Positions 10,801-22,400 of a DNA stretch of 64,000 nt are shown here, piece by piece (positions within the stretch are counted from its first letter, which is position 1; each line of letters opens with the position of its first letter). The position numbers and the translations under genes were made by a program. Where the stretch lies: the NCBI GenBank assembly GCA_024449915.1, contig JAMZAV010000641.1:62001-126000 (forward strand), written 5' to 3'. This DNA comes from Sweltsa coloradensis. Lineage: Eukaryota > Arthropoda > Insecta > Plecoptera > Chloroperlidae. The notes below the pieces were generated by a model. The model was not told where the DNA came from. It saw only the letters and a program-made list of their open reading frames with translations, and ran no database searches.

Positions 10801-11863
10801 TTCGCCCTCCTACCCAATAACATTCAAGCCCCATGTTCGTAAAATACGGAGACGATCGAAAGTGTATTTTTGGAAATGTAAAACGGTGCGGATAAATTTG
10901 AGGCAATTTTTGAATTACTTCTAGATATTCTCGGTGGATTTGGGCCTAATTCGAAGCGAGTTACCTAATAAGTGTGGTGTGTTTACGTATGTTATGTGAA
11001 GTTAATGGACGATAATTTTTGAATATATTTTAAATGTTTATTGGAACGTTATAGCATAGTGAAATATATTTATTTGTGTAATATATATAGGAAAACAACT
11101 TTTATTTTTCAATCAAATTAACGAAATAAGCCGACCGTTTATATGAATATTTAAATCATGTGCAATGTGTTTGTTTATGGAGAATGTTTATTGACTTGTT
11201 TTGCAATGAAAAGTTTTTAAAATTTGTTATAATTATATGCTGCGTTAAAACCAACTTTACATACAAAGAAGCAGATTTAATATCGTTTTCCGCTAACCTA
11301 GATCAAGATATCTGAATTAATAAGACTCTTATTTAAGCTTGTTGAAATCACTTAATTTTATAAACTTACAATCACGAATCTAATATATATGTTACTTGTG
11401 ATAAGTTGTTTACCGTGTGTATTTCGAGTTTCGACTTGAAGAAAAGCCAAAACAAACTCATATTAAGCTGTGTTATTCCCGAATATTAATGCAAGTGCCT
11501 TGAAGTTTGAGCCGACGAAGAGTCGAATGAAAAAGTCAATTTTATCTCGTTAAAATATAAAACGGTACGAAATTCAATTTATACCATAAGAGCTTTTAAT
11601 GAAAAATTAATGAAGATTTTAGAAAATATACGACGGGATGACGTAGAACGTAAAATAAAAGATCAAAAGTCCATAATAATAAAAAACATTTCCAACGTTT
11701 ATGCCAAACATATAAATATCCTATCTTCAATCTAGGTGAAGTGGTATACTTGTTTTGAAAACATTGGCTTCCAGAAGATTTATTAAAAATGTGCTTTACA
11801 AAATAATGAGTCGATATTTTTCTATGACGGTATAAAATAAATCCAGATAATCAGTCTTTAAAA

Positions 11864-12421
11864 ATGGTTGAGTCATCATCAACGTTACCCAGATGTCACC
11901 GCGGCTGTTCAAACAGCAACTCTCTATCTCGCAACGCCAACGCTGTCTCGTCAACGGCAAACGCGTTGATGACACGTCGCCGTCGGAATAAGACCGTTCA
12001 CTTTGGTGAGAATCTCCAAGTCCAACATAGTGGTTTATTCACAACTGGAAGAACTTCCCGATCTAGGACTCCAACTCTAACCTCTCCGTACGCTTCGAGT
12101 ACGCCGGATAGTGTTGTTAGTTTACCGGGACGTCTCGAACCAAACGTCCAGCAACTCTTCAGTTTTATCGAGACGGTTCTGAGTGCGTGGGTCATTGACG
12201 ACAATGCAATCACTTCACAATCGGAAGTGAGCGAAAGTGATGATGGAGGTAAAAGAAAAAGATACGGATATCGGACAGAGAAACGTAAAGCTACAGTTGT
12301 GGATATAGTTCAGGTTTTGGAACGACGGTGCCGAAGCAATGAGAGCCTTGGGAGTAAACGATTTCGTCACCATCATTGGAGGATCACCATCGAACGATGC
12401 AATGCGAGATTTCTGAACAAG
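11864..12421 (+). CDS. First coding exon of an unrecognised spliced gene (186 codons)
   Basis: Seen: an open frame from an ATG in good context (AAAATGG), with an in-frame TGA upstream at 11825-11827, running into a splice donor (AAG|GTACAC) after codon 186 in phase 0. Beyond the donor the frame adds ten hydrophobic codons and stops, as expected of intron. Base composition is far richer in G+C than on either side. The product is Ser/Asn-rich at residues 1-35, has a basic run RRRRNK at 38-43, a KTVHF segment at 43-47, an Arg/Ser/Thr/Pro-rich stretch at 63-90 with several SP/TP sites, a hydrophobic segment around 97-111, an acidic patch (121-127) and a basic stretch (130-142). No signal peptide or membrane span is evident. 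KTVHF fits the RVxF docking pattern of protein phosphatase 1, which is only a pattern match. I do not recognise the family. An alternative donor (GGAG|GTAAAA) after 12247 would give a shorter exon. Confidence 0.7.
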
Positions 12422-12427
12422 GTACAC
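12422..12427 (+). other. Candidate 5' splice site ending the coding exon
   Basis: AAG|GTACAC lies exactly between codons 186 and 187 of the coding exon, and sequence turns AT-rich immediately after it. A competing GT at 12248 (GGAG|GTAAAA) cannot be excluded; coding-like composition between the two sites favours the later one. Confidence 0.5.
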
Positions 12428-15400
12428 AATCTGTTTTTGTTTTTTTCCCAATAACATTTTTCTGTTCAACACTTCCCATGAATGTAATTGCATTTTCATA
12501 ACTGTGTGTTTTATTTAATGATATTTTAAATTCGTCGCGGCGAATTCAGATAAAACATTGACACATATCAAAATAAACACAATCGATAATGGTTGAGTGT
12601 TACAAAATAATAACATCAATTAAAAGTGTCACAACTGACAATTTCCTTTGAATTTATTTTATGTCTGTGTTGACAGGCTTTATTTATTAAACATACACAG
12701 TTTCAAAATGAATTAAACCAACTTGTAAATATTATTATAATGCTCTTACAAATAATAAAATAAGAAATATACTTATTTCTAAAGAAAGTTATTGGACTTT
12801 AATCAAAAAAGAAATTGATTCCGGTTAATATTTTGAAAGAAATTACTTTTACTTTGAAAATTCTAATTTGCATAATTTTGTAATGCGAAATGCCAAAATG
12901 TTAAGTTTACGTTTCAGAATACTATAATAAAATAATTCACCACATTATTTTGTTGTCTCTGGCTTCAAATTGTCGGAATTATATTTTCAAACGCAAACAA
13001 CAAATTCAGGTCCATCAATCAACTCACGGCTTATTTTTGCAACCCTTCTAAATAAGTCGTGTCTGAGAACAGGTGTTCATGATGGTAAGTAAAGCTCGGT
13101 TCGCGTGATGATCAAAAGGATGGGAAAGTAATTTGTTTTCCAAAATGAGTTGAGGCAGATTATTGGAGTAATATTGAATACGAAATTATTTTACTTGAAC
13201 GTGATTGAATACAGCATGGCTGCCATTTTATTTCATCGTACTTAAACTAATTTATGAACATATTACCTACGTATCAAAATAGTACAACATACACAGTGGA
13301 AAAAAACGGTTTATATTATTGCTAACTATTACTTGTATTCAAAGCACTTGTAAAAAATATAGTAGTTTGCTTATAATCATATTTAATTTATTTATATCAT
13401 ACACTTTTGTGTTATTCTGTGTCTTGAAGAAACAGTTTAGTATGTAATGACCTTAAATATAAGTTTTTATAAAGTATCTATTCACATCTCATACTACTTA
13501 TAATAATAAAAAAACATTCTGTTTATTGGGACTGTTATTTTATCAACCAATACAAAGCAATTTGCTTCAAATAAAGTACTTTATTTTATTGGTAGATACT
13601 ATAGAGAACACAAGTTTTCAGAGAAATAAAAATAGTTATTTGGATATAGTACTAATATATTATATAAGACATTACTGTTTGTCTCGGTGACTCAGAAGTA
13701 TTTTCTGCGTCTAGCCTAAAATGTGGAGGGTTTAAAAATGTCTTGAATACATCTATATTGCACAATGCACATTTAAATTCCGTAAAACATATTTTAAAAT
13801 TATTTAAATCAGTTCCTAATTATAACTGAATGATTAAAATGTATTTATTTTAACTTAATTAAATGTTCAACTATAAACCATACTCTTACTTTGTCTTAAA
13901 AGTCCCACTTCAGTTTTAACAGCCCTCTTGCCTATACCTATTTCTAAAAAGCATTCATCATGACAACCATTATGTTATTCTTTCCATCTCACTAAACTCC
14001 CTCACTTTCTGAATCGCTCAGAATAAACAACGAATCCATTTATAAACGACTTCTATATTATCTCGAACTGGCTAGTTAGCATTTGACACTTTATAAAAGT
14101 CGAAGCGAAGAGAAAGTCACGTTGTTATTTATTTGTCACATCCACGACGTCGTCATTATGCTAAAACTTTCTTCTATTGAAAATAAGAGTGCCTCTTGAC
14201 ATATTACACTGAAATAAATCCATCAAAAGTTGTTTAATGTAACCATCTTTATCATTCTAAAATGTTGGGGTTAAAGCATCAGACACGCTGGGTACAATGA
14301 CAAATTGCTGTTACAGGATATCATCTATCTATCCCGACCTTCATCTGGTTAAAACAAACTCAGTTTCTATTTTTAAACTCTATCTATCAATCTATCCTAT
14401 GACAACCATAACGTGATCGAAGTCATAATATCGCAAATAAGTCAACTCCTAACAGCCGTTATTAACTTCCCTACTTAGACAACTCTCATTTCTCATCCAA
14501 TAGGACACTCCCCATTCCTGAATCTACAATCGTGTCATTCTATCATTTCTTTAAGTATTCTAAGTTTGTTTCATACAGGCAGAGTTGTTAAAAGCTAGCT
14601 ACAACGTTACAAAATTGTATATTTTAGTGGCGCCTACTATTATATACTTGGTGTTTTATCGAATAACAAGTGTAAAACATACGCATGTCTATCGTAACTT
14701 TACACAGTGTTTCTTTAATTAATTTTATTTATTTATCATTGTTTCTTTGAAATTAGTACGCAGGACAAAAAGTACAGAATGATACAGGGAAGCAGGCCTT
14801 TGTAGCACATCCACCCCCGAAGTGATCATATCCATTCCGTAACATTAATAAAATTATATACGGTATAATACTTGTAACAAATGCTTGAGATGAGTGATGT
14901 GTGTTTGATAACATCATATATTTAATAATTTTCCAACTATATAAAAAATGGACAAAAAGTACATTTAAAAGAATAACAAAGGTCCTGCTTTAAAAAGTGC
15001 AACAAGCGTTTTTGGATGCATGACAGATATTTGAAAGTAATTCATGAGCATAGCATCAAATGATTTGTCCTAGGCCTAGTTATAAATTTGTCTCTCTTAA
15101 TCTTTTTCCCTTTTATTAACTTCAACATCGAAAGATCGATAAGTGAGTGGGATTGTCTTCTATCTAAAACAGCACAACACAAACAACGGTAAAGCGATAG
15201 AAGATCGGATATCTTGTCGAATAAACAAGAGTTTCGTTCGTAGAGTTGCGCATTATCTCACACGCTTGCATTTGAGCGGCGCGCAACCAAGCGTTGTCGA
15301 GGAAAACAATTCGCACGGTTGAGATTTTATTTCGGAGACGACACAAATGTGAGGAAAGACTATTGAATGGAAAGTTTGTCGACAAACTGCCAAAAGAGAA

Positions 15401-16230
15401 AGTACACAATGCTTTTGTCCATCATAGTCAGTTTTAAAAAAATTTAATTTACAAAGGATGATAATGTTGAATTTGCGGTAGGCCTACATAATATGTGTGA
15501 TATTATAAAAACTACACATATTATGTCGATCAGATTAAAAATTTTAGTGGCGTCCGTTAGAACAATCAAAAAGAGATTAGTGATTGATTGCTTATCTGTG
15601 AAGAAAAATGGGAAGATGATAAAAAATTGAACTTTCATTAGAGTGGAGAATAGGCTTCAAAATATTCAAATTAGAATCAGTATCTTATTCTCTAACACGT
15701 ACAAATATAGGAAAAATTTAATGTTTGTAAGCAAACTTCTTTTATATTATTTTAAGAGATGTGAGAAGTTTTCCAAAAATTGTTTCCACACAATTGAAAA
15801 ACAAATATTGTGAACATTATGTTTTGAGTGTAGTGTCTACCTACTTGCAATCTATTTTCCCGTTTATTTGTCCTACACCTCGCTGCTACGACCTGTATGT
15901 TTACCATTATCTTGATTAGTGGCGGAACGGTTTTAATTACGACCAAACCTGCTATAGAACATTCTCATGGATAACTTACTAACCGCATGGGGTTGATTAT
16001 TGTTATTTATTTAGGCCGCGTCACAAATGAAAACACAATTGAATTGCTTCACACAATTGGAGCCTTGTACAATGAACTTAGTTCAAATAATTTAGACAGT
16101 TTACATTCGCCCTCAAGTTAAATCCTAAAATAATACTGGAGTTCGGTGCTTTGGGTCGTTGGGTCGTAGAAACACGCGTGCTAAAACTAGTTTTCAATGT
16201 GTTTCATCATAAAACCTGTTTTTATTATTG
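12428..16230 (+). other. Probable start of a long first intron; AT-rich
   Basis: Follows the donor at 12422. A consensus-like donor word ATG|GTAAGT at 13085 ends about 50 open codons without a convincing acceptor, so it is not called as an exon. Otherwise only short chance frames and the small hairpin at 15487. Confidence 0.4.
15487..15531. repeat. Short hairpin in AT-rich DNA
   Basis: ACATAATATGTGT and ACACATATTATGT are exact reverse complements about 16 bases apart. There is no sign of a longer stem on either side. Confidence 0.5.
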
Positions 16231-16290
16231 AACGAGTGAGCGTAGCGAACGTAGTGATTCCATTCGACTTAAACGGCCCTAATTGTTTTC

Positions 16291-16322
16291 TGCGTGCGTG
16301 CGTGTGTGTGTGTGTGTGTGTG
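16291..16322 (+). repeat. (TG)n tract in the head of family A copy 2
   Basis: TGCGTGCGTGCG grading into a run of TG. It occupies the same place as TGTGTATG-type sequence in copy 1 and (TCTG)n in copy 3. Confidence 0.9.
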
Positions 16323-16775
16323 TACGTTAAAAATCAGCCGAATCGCTGAACAGATTGCGCTGAAATTTTAAACAGTCATCCGGTACGAGTTTATTGAGAA
16401 CTGCTAACAAAATCAGCAAGATTCATTGCGATTTAAACCTACAAGAAATGATAAACTGAAAAATAGACTTCCAATGTTTAGAAATCATTTAACGACAATG
16501 TTTTAGATTTTGAAAATATATTTTTTGTTTGTTTTTCGCCTGGCCGTGAAATGCCGTGCCCATGCAAGGTCTGTCGAATGTTGGACGTAAAGGTACCCCC
16601 AAATTCCGCTCGTAGATTAAGTAAACCTTGCAATATTTTCACGTATTTCGTACTGGCTATGTTCACCATAGTAGGCCCTATTGCCACAGATGATGGACTA
16701 CACTGCGTTATATGCATTTCAAAACATGTTTAATTATTTTTGAAATACAATCTAGAATTACAAAATCTTCCCGAC

Positions 16776-16834
16776 CAGGGGATTGAACCCACGTCTCCCA
16801 CATTTCGGTTACAAGGGCACTTTAGCCAACTAGA
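16776..16834 (-). repeat. tRNA-like segment inside family A copy 2
   Basis: Minus-strand reading gives TCTAGTTGGCTAAAGTGC (A-box-like), an anticodon-loop-like CTTGTAACC, and GGGTTCAATCCCC (B-box-like), followed by TGGTCGGGAAGAT. The loop would suggest a threonine-type ancestor, but this is weak. It abuts the CTAG end of the inverted-repeat module. Confidence 0.5.
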
Positions 16835-17369
16835 CTAGGGAAACGCCAAAGTCGTAGTTAGACGATGTGAGCGAGTCATGTGGTGGGTACCCGGGAACAT
16901 TTGCATTTAAGTTGATAATTATATTCGTATAAATAATAGGGTATTGGTGGAAATCACTGTGCCGGAGGTTGCTGTTGTTGGCAGTCTTCAACTGAATATT
17001 CCGTGTGACTGCCGGGTCTTGCTTAATGGTAGATTGTTGGTCCGGGAGTTGTGTGTAAAAGTTTAGGCCATAGTTTAGGCCAAAAGGCTCCACTGAACCC
17101 TATGATAGCCTATAGGGAGGCCTAAGGTAAGGGAAGAAAAAAAATGTTACCGGGTACTCAACACATGGCTCATCACTCGTCTAACAACGACTTTGGCGTT
17201 TCCCTAGTGTAGAAAAATACTAAAACTAACCTGACAAAAGTGTGCCAATTAAGGAGAAAAGATTCACGGCCAACAAAAGATTTGAATAAACCGATTGATT
17301 TGATTAAACGAGGGAGCGGAGCGACCGAGTGTCTCCATTCAACTCGAACGGTTCTCATTCTGTGATTTT

Positions 17370-17399
17370 GTCTGTCTATCTGTCTGTCTGTCTGTCTGT
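17370..17399 (+). repeat. (TCTG)n tract in the head of family A copy 3
   Basis: A TCTG tetranucleotide run with one TCTA unit, placed just before the conserved AAAATCAGCCGAA core. Confidence 0.9.
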
Positions 17400-17587
17400 A
17401 CGTCGAAAATCAGCCGAACCGCTGAACAGATTGGGAAGAAATTTTAAACAGACATCCGGTACGAAATTATTGAGAACTGCTAACAAAATCAACTAGATCC
17501 ATTGCGATTTAATCTACAATAAATAAAAATGTGATTTTTAAATATCGATAGCAATTGTTTAGTAGCAGCTATCAGGACCACATCTAT

Positions 17588-17662
17588 ATGGCTTGCATGG
17601 CCTGTTGGTAGCATTTAGCCTACCACACGGAGGGTTGAGGTTCGATACCCGTTAGCTCGAAC
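17588..17662 (+). repeat. tRNA-like segment inside family A copy 3
   Basis: TGGCTTGCATGGCCTGTTGG, a clover-like middle, and GAGGTTCGATACCCG give A-box-like and strong B-box-like words in tRNA spacing. No matching acceptor stem is seen. Its orientation is opposite to the tRNA-like segments of copies 1 and 2. Confidence 0.5.
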
Positions 17663-17812
17663 TTTTTTTATATTTTTACACCCACATATTTTTGAGGGGT
17701 GTTAAAAGGGAAATAAAACTTAGGTGATTTTGTTTTATCTTGGAAATTTGTTAATGTTTCACGCTAGTACGTTTTGAACACGATTCGCATTTCAAATGTT
17801 CAATTTAAATAT

Positions 17813-17991
17813 CTAGGGAAACGCCAAAGTCGTTGTTAAACGAGTGAGTGAGCCATGTGTTGAGTACCCGGTATCATTCCTCATACTGGGCTAGATCCTT
17901 AGGTATAGGGGAGGAAAGGGGATATTCCCGGGAAACTCAACACTTGGCTCACTCACTCACTCGTTTAACAACGACTTTGGCGTTTCCCTAG
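17813..17991. repeat. Compact terminal foldback of family A copy 3
   Basis: Arms at 17813-17871 and 17927-17991 are reverse complements over about 60 bp, starting CTAGGGAAACGCCAAAGTCG and ending at CCCGG, with one 4-bp indel (an extra GTGA unit) and few mismatches. The spacer is about 55 bp. The outer CTAG is itself a palindrome, so whether it is element or target duplication cannot be decided here. Confidence 0.8.
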
Positions 17992-19424
17992 TTTAATTTA
18001 TATGCGGAGAACAAAACATATCGGCAGGGGGTATTCAAATACATATTGGAATAAAACAGTGAACAGTTTAAATGTGTTTTAGTTTTATCAATGCCTTCAA
18101 ATGCATGTACCAACAATGATCGTTGAAACAAAAGATCGTTAATCAAAGATCGTAAAACAAATCATAGGCCGATTCCGCATTAAGTGTATAAGCATTTGAT
18201 TTTGCTCTTGTGTAGGTTAGTATTTTGGTAGGACCTCCAAGCCAAAGTTAAGGATATTGTATGATAGTACATTATTTAATATTATTTATTTATTGCCCTT
18301 TGCTGATCACTTTTCAAAACCGATTTTTTTTTTAAATAAAAAATATGATATACGAAGAAAATTAATTAATTGTTTTTATTTTTATTTTTGAGTTAAGACT
18401 TCAGAGCTTGATATAGTATAAAGTGGACGTTTTATTCGATTCAGCCAACGACATGGTCAGGATCTATTAGAATATTTCGGTGTTGTGTTAACATATTCTC
18501 TCAGGTCTCCACTATCCCGAGGGTGCATTGACCATTAAGCCCCCTGGCCTATACCAAGTAGCGTTTCACTTATGTGCATAATAACATTTGTATGGAGATA
18601 GAACGTTACCACAGTAATTATGCTGCTTTTGAACTTCCCACTTACACAAGTTAATGGCATAACTTAACGCAAGTTCTGTTTAAAGGATTAAATTATTAAT
18701 TATAGCCACACATTCGTAAAGGGGATTCACTGAACATTGTTACAAAGACTCGTTATGACAATAGCACCAGTTCATGCTAGAAATTGTCCAAGTTTGTAAT
18801 TCAGTTTCTATAACACTGAATAGGATCGATGGTAAATAAATAAATATAAATTAATTGCAGCCCATGGATTCGCAAAACACCCTAGGGCTGCCTCAAGTTT
18901 CACATATAAATATTTAAAAAATGTTTTTTTTTTAAATCGAACGGCATTTTGTGGAAGCGCTGAAAAAGTATCAAATTATTACTTATCACTCAGAAGAACA
19001 CAATTTATTACAATTGTATTTGAAAAGTGAGCTTTGCTTATGTAATTACATTTCAGTACTAGGATTTAATTATCTGGCGTTCGTTGTATTGAGGGATCAA
19101 AGGTACCCAGTAAAACAAAGAATGCTTACATTTCTTATTCATAGACCTATATTATAACGAAATGTCATCCAAGAATCTATCTATAGCATCTTACCTACTT
19201 TCTTTACCTTATACCCTCATGCATAATATTGTAATTTCATTTTTATCGTTCTGAATCGCTTTTCCCTAATCCAAACGTAATCTGCAAGAAAAATGACTTT
19301 TCAACATAATATGCTGTTCACGTCATCATATATTGTAGGGATTATGGTGGAAATCATCTTTTATTTTCCAAATTGAAAAAAAAGTCCGCGGACAAAAAAG
19401 TTAACACACGGTAAAAAAAATGTG
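17992..19424. other. AT-rich unassigned sequence
   Basis: Nothing recognised apart from short A/T runs near 18840. Confidence 0.5.
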
Positions 19425-19650
19425 TTGTTCGTTGGTGTACTAGTTCTAGTCCCAGCTTAAATTGTAGAAGGTCTGAGGTACGAAGTTCTGTATGTATTAT
19501 TTCCATAAATTCTTGGGTTAAGAAGTGTAAACGGTGAACTGAAGCCTTTTTAGGTACGAAACACATAATTAGTTCTAAGGTTTGTGAATACGCTTTGTTG
19601 ATTTATCGTCGCATGTGGTTGGAATCGTGTCCAACGAGATTGGTCGGTGT
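19425..19650 (+). mobile_element. Family D SINE, old diverged copy
   Basis: GTTCGTTGGTGTACTAG, AGAAGGTCTGAGGTACGAAG, AAACGGTGAACTGAAGCC, ACACATAATTAG and TTTGTTGATTTATCG align in order with the full-length copy at 41696 with many substitutions. The 3' tail is not recognisable. Confidence 0.55.
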
Positions 19651-20619
19651 TTCCTATCTAAAACACCGGTATCGGATTTTATGTCAATTTATGCACGTCG
19701 CTAGCATGGATGGCTTAATTCAATTTAACCTATTCAGACCAGCGTTGTCTTTTATAATGGACATAACAATTTTGAATTTTCAAATGTAAATTATCTTTTC
19801 AATTTGACCCAAATTTAAAAAAATGTGGAATTCAAAGGTTTTTTTCTCATTTCAATAGAACGAATAGTACTTTTTTAAGGAAGATTTAAAATAGAAATCC
19901 GCTAAAGCGGGCAATACATGTTTTCGGAAATGGTTTATATATTCTAGTATTGCTGGAATGTTTTATAATTCCTTAAATATTACAATTAGAAACACTAAAA
20001 ATATTATAAAAAATACGAAATGGTTATTTTTGCTTAAAATTGCAAAATTTGGGCGAATTTGTTTTAGGTCTTACTGTTTTTTAAGTAAAACTCCCCATTT
20101 AATAATTGGTTTTGGGACTAAGTGGGTAGGCGTTTATTCGTTGTTTAAATTTTAGATCAATTATCTAACAGTTATTTAATCACAATTGCAAAAGGTTTCC
20201 ATTTAATAATTTTTCACAGGTATTTTAGTTCTATAGCCTTACAAAAGAAAAATCGTGCAACTTTGTTAATGATTTAAGTTGATTAGAGTAAAAGGATTTT
20301 CATTTGCCGGGGTGACTCTAAACCCCGTCGTAATTTGGGGTTTAATTCTAGACAAACGAGTTAGGGAAAGTTAAGTTGTAAAGCTCACCGTACCCGTGCT
20401 TCTGTGCATGCTTTTAGATTAGATTAGTCGCTTCCTATACAAACCGCTGGCCAACCGGAATAGCACGTTTCCTATGGGTTAAATAACATTTTATTTCGAT
20501 ATTGTAGATATAACCTTAAACAAACTTTTCGTAGGCTAGTTCGCTGGAGAGAACACATGAGTTTTATACGGTGTTACCTGCAACTCAGATCCCATAACGA
20601 CTAAAGTAAGCCGTACCTA

Positions 20620-21300
20620 ACTTTCATTTAGGTATCCACAAAAAAGAGTTACTCATCTTTCGGAATTATTTAACTTTAAAATCCGATGACAATTTGCCTT
20701 ATTACGATAGTTACCGTAACGATAACCGTAAGAAGTTGATCAACGTTCAACTTATGTACTGCACAATAGAACTTCCGTTTCGGCGTTTCGTACCGGAAAC
20801 GACAACCTTTGGAACATTACCAAGTTTTACATTTTACCGTAAAGGTTCACGTTCCGACGTTCCGGAACACAAATCGGTAATTCGAGTATGTGTCAGTCCT
20901 ATAACATTTATACTGATTGATGGTTTAATACGCGATTAATATGGAAATAAATTAAATACACATATGCAGCCAATACAAATAGTAAATTACACATTATTGA
21001 TGATTTGTTCCGATCAGGCTTGCTTCACGGACTCATTGATGCATCGAAGCTAACGTAAGAATCTTCCCTTCTCGTTACTTGTTCCAGTTCCGTTACCGGG
21101 CAATGTCATCGGCCTTAAAATGTAACTTTTGCTTTTTATTAGTAGTTACATTTCTACTCCTAAAATGTCTAACTCTTCCATTCAGGTATCCACAAAAGGG
21201 AGTTACTTATTTTTCTGAGTTTTTTTAGTCCAATATTTAACATTTACTATTAATTATGAGTTACATTTTTACTCCTTAAATGGGAAAGAACAGCTTACTA
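20620..21300 (+). repeat. Region with repeated ATCCACAAAA...GAGTTAC and GTTACATTT words
   Basis: AGGTATCCACAAAAAAGAGT then TACTCATCTTT (about 20629-20660) recurs as AGGTATCCACAAAAGGGAGT then TACTTATTTTT (about 21185-21214). GTTACATTTCTACTCCTAAA (about 21145) recurs as GTTACATTTTTACTCCTTAA (about 21264). Between them GTTCCGTTACCGG-type words repeat loosely (20700-21100). It may be a degenerate element with long direct repeats; the 81-codon frame at 20694 runs through it. Confidence 0.45.
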
Positions 21301-21454
21301 CTAAAATTAACTCCGTTTTTGGTTTACTTCTCTGGGCCCCGGTGACTAAATCGGTAAATATGGTGTTGAGATATCTGTGAATAGAATATCTAATGGCTGT
21401 TTTAAAGGACTCCAACCTAGCATTTGCCTGAATGAATGAAGAAAATCTCTAGAA

Positions 21455-21505
21455 ATTTTCAGTCAGGATTGCCGGTGGCAAGATGAGAATCTTCGGCCTC
21501 CCAAA
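21455..21505 (-). repeat. Family F SINE fragment
   Basis: The reverse complement carries TTGGGAGGCCGAAGATTCTC and CCGGCAATCCTGACTGAAA, matching GGGAGGCC and CGGCAATCCTGACTGAAG in the 50.7 kb copy. Only the head-body junction survives. Confidence 0.5.
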
Positions 21506-21994
21506 TCAAAATTTCACGCTTTAACTGGTGTAGTAAAGATATATTTAAATTTAGAAATCGGATACGGATTTTTATATCATTCTATTTTTAGTTCATAAAA
21601 ACATCACTTGACCTTAGTACTTTTCTAGCTCATACAGCTTCGTTAAAAGTTTGTGAGAGTACTTGAATTTTATTGATTTCACCATTCAACGTTAGACTAG
21701 TTCACCTCTCACTTGAGTATAGTAGTTTTCAAGCATATTCCGCCCCGTTAAATAATAGAGTAGCAATGACCATAAACTTGTATTATCACAAGTACTACTC
21801 AGGTCCAGACTTTACGTCTAAGCGTAACTTTTATCGCACAATTTAACTACGTGGGTCAAGGACAAACTCTTATTCAAAGGTTATGTTGTCTGTGAGAGTT
21901 ATTTTATTATTAATTAAACGACAATTGTATCTTGAATTTAAAGCATGGGTATAGATTTACATTACAAACACTTAAATAATTATTTTCAACGGGG

Positions 21995-22400
21995 GCCAAC
22001 GGTTTAGCTGCGGTCGCTTAGCCGGTTCCCACTCAAACACTGAAGCTAAGCAACCTCGGGCGTAGTCAGGGGTAGAGTGGGTGAACGCTCTGCCCTGAAA
22101 CTCACGTATATTGCTGGTTAGAGCAGATGGAAGGTTCGAGAGCTAGTGTAACGGCTTCGTTCTCCTCGACGTCTACTCGGCAGTCCGGGTTAGTGGAGGA
22201 ACCTATGTGACCCCCGTCCTTTCGGATGTGTTGTAAAGCCGTTGGTGCTCGTCTTGGTACTTTTCGAAAGGAGTAGGCTACGTGCCGGTACCGGGTTTTC
22301 CTTCCTAACTTCTATCAACCGTTCATCCTCATCTATCACCAATCATCTTCTCGAATAACTTTAGTGCATTAACATGAGACGTTAAGGAATACAAATCAAA
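21995..22400 (+). mobile_element. Family E: SINE with a 5S-rRNA-derived head, copy 1
   Basis: The first ~120 bases follow 5S rRNA: GCCAACGG at the start, CCGGTTCCCACTC, CTGAAGCTAAGCAACCTCGG then GCGTAGTCAGG, and GAGTGGGTGAACGC, which correspond to the A box, intermediate element and C box of a type 1 pol III promoter. The body continues (GCTGGTTAGAGCAGATGG, CGGCTTCGTTCTCCTCGACG, GTGCCGGTACCGGGTTTTCC) and ends in ATCTATCACCAATCATCTTC and TGAGACGTTAAGG. Known precedent: SINE3-class elements with 5S heads in fish, some mammals and insects. It is not a functional 5S gene, since the 3' stem is replaced by SINE body. Confidence 0.85.

Larger units (their letters stand above)
16231..17207 (+). mobile_element. 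Family A composite element, copy 2
   Basis: This copy is collinear with copy 1 over almost 1 kb: head AACGAGTGAGCGTAGCGAAC at 16231, a (TG)n tract at 16291-16322, the core with ATCAGCCGAATCGCTGAAC and CATCCGGTACGAG, a middle part with AACGACAATG, a minus-strand tRNA-like segment at about 16776-16834, and terminal arms at 16835-16895 and about 17148-17207 starting CTAGGGAAACGCC. No protein-coding domain is visible. Copy 3 begins only 100 bp downstream, so the two sit nearly in tandem. Confidence 0.75.
17305..17991 (+). mobile_element. Family A composite element, copy 3 (variant)
   Basis: The head (AAACGAGGGAGCGGAGCG), a (TCTG)n tract at 17370-17399 and the core (AATCAGCCGAACCGCTGAAC, GACATCCGGTACGAA) match copies 1 and 2. 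The middle differs: a tRNA-like segment lies here on the plus strand (17588-17662) and the terminal module is a compact foldback at 17813-17991. Family boundaries are by eye. Confidence 0.7.

Noticed and set aside
12920..13084. Internal exon ending at ATG|GTAAGT
   Set aside because: About 50 open codons before a good donor, but no pyrimidine-rich acceptor and AT-rich, non-coding-like composition.
15487..15531. microRNA precursor
   Set aside because: The stem is only 13 bp and shows no match to a microRNA I recognise.
21995..22115. Functional 5S rRNA gene
   Set aside because: Similar to 5S only through its internal promoter region; the terminal stem is not closed and the sequence continues into a repeated SINE body.
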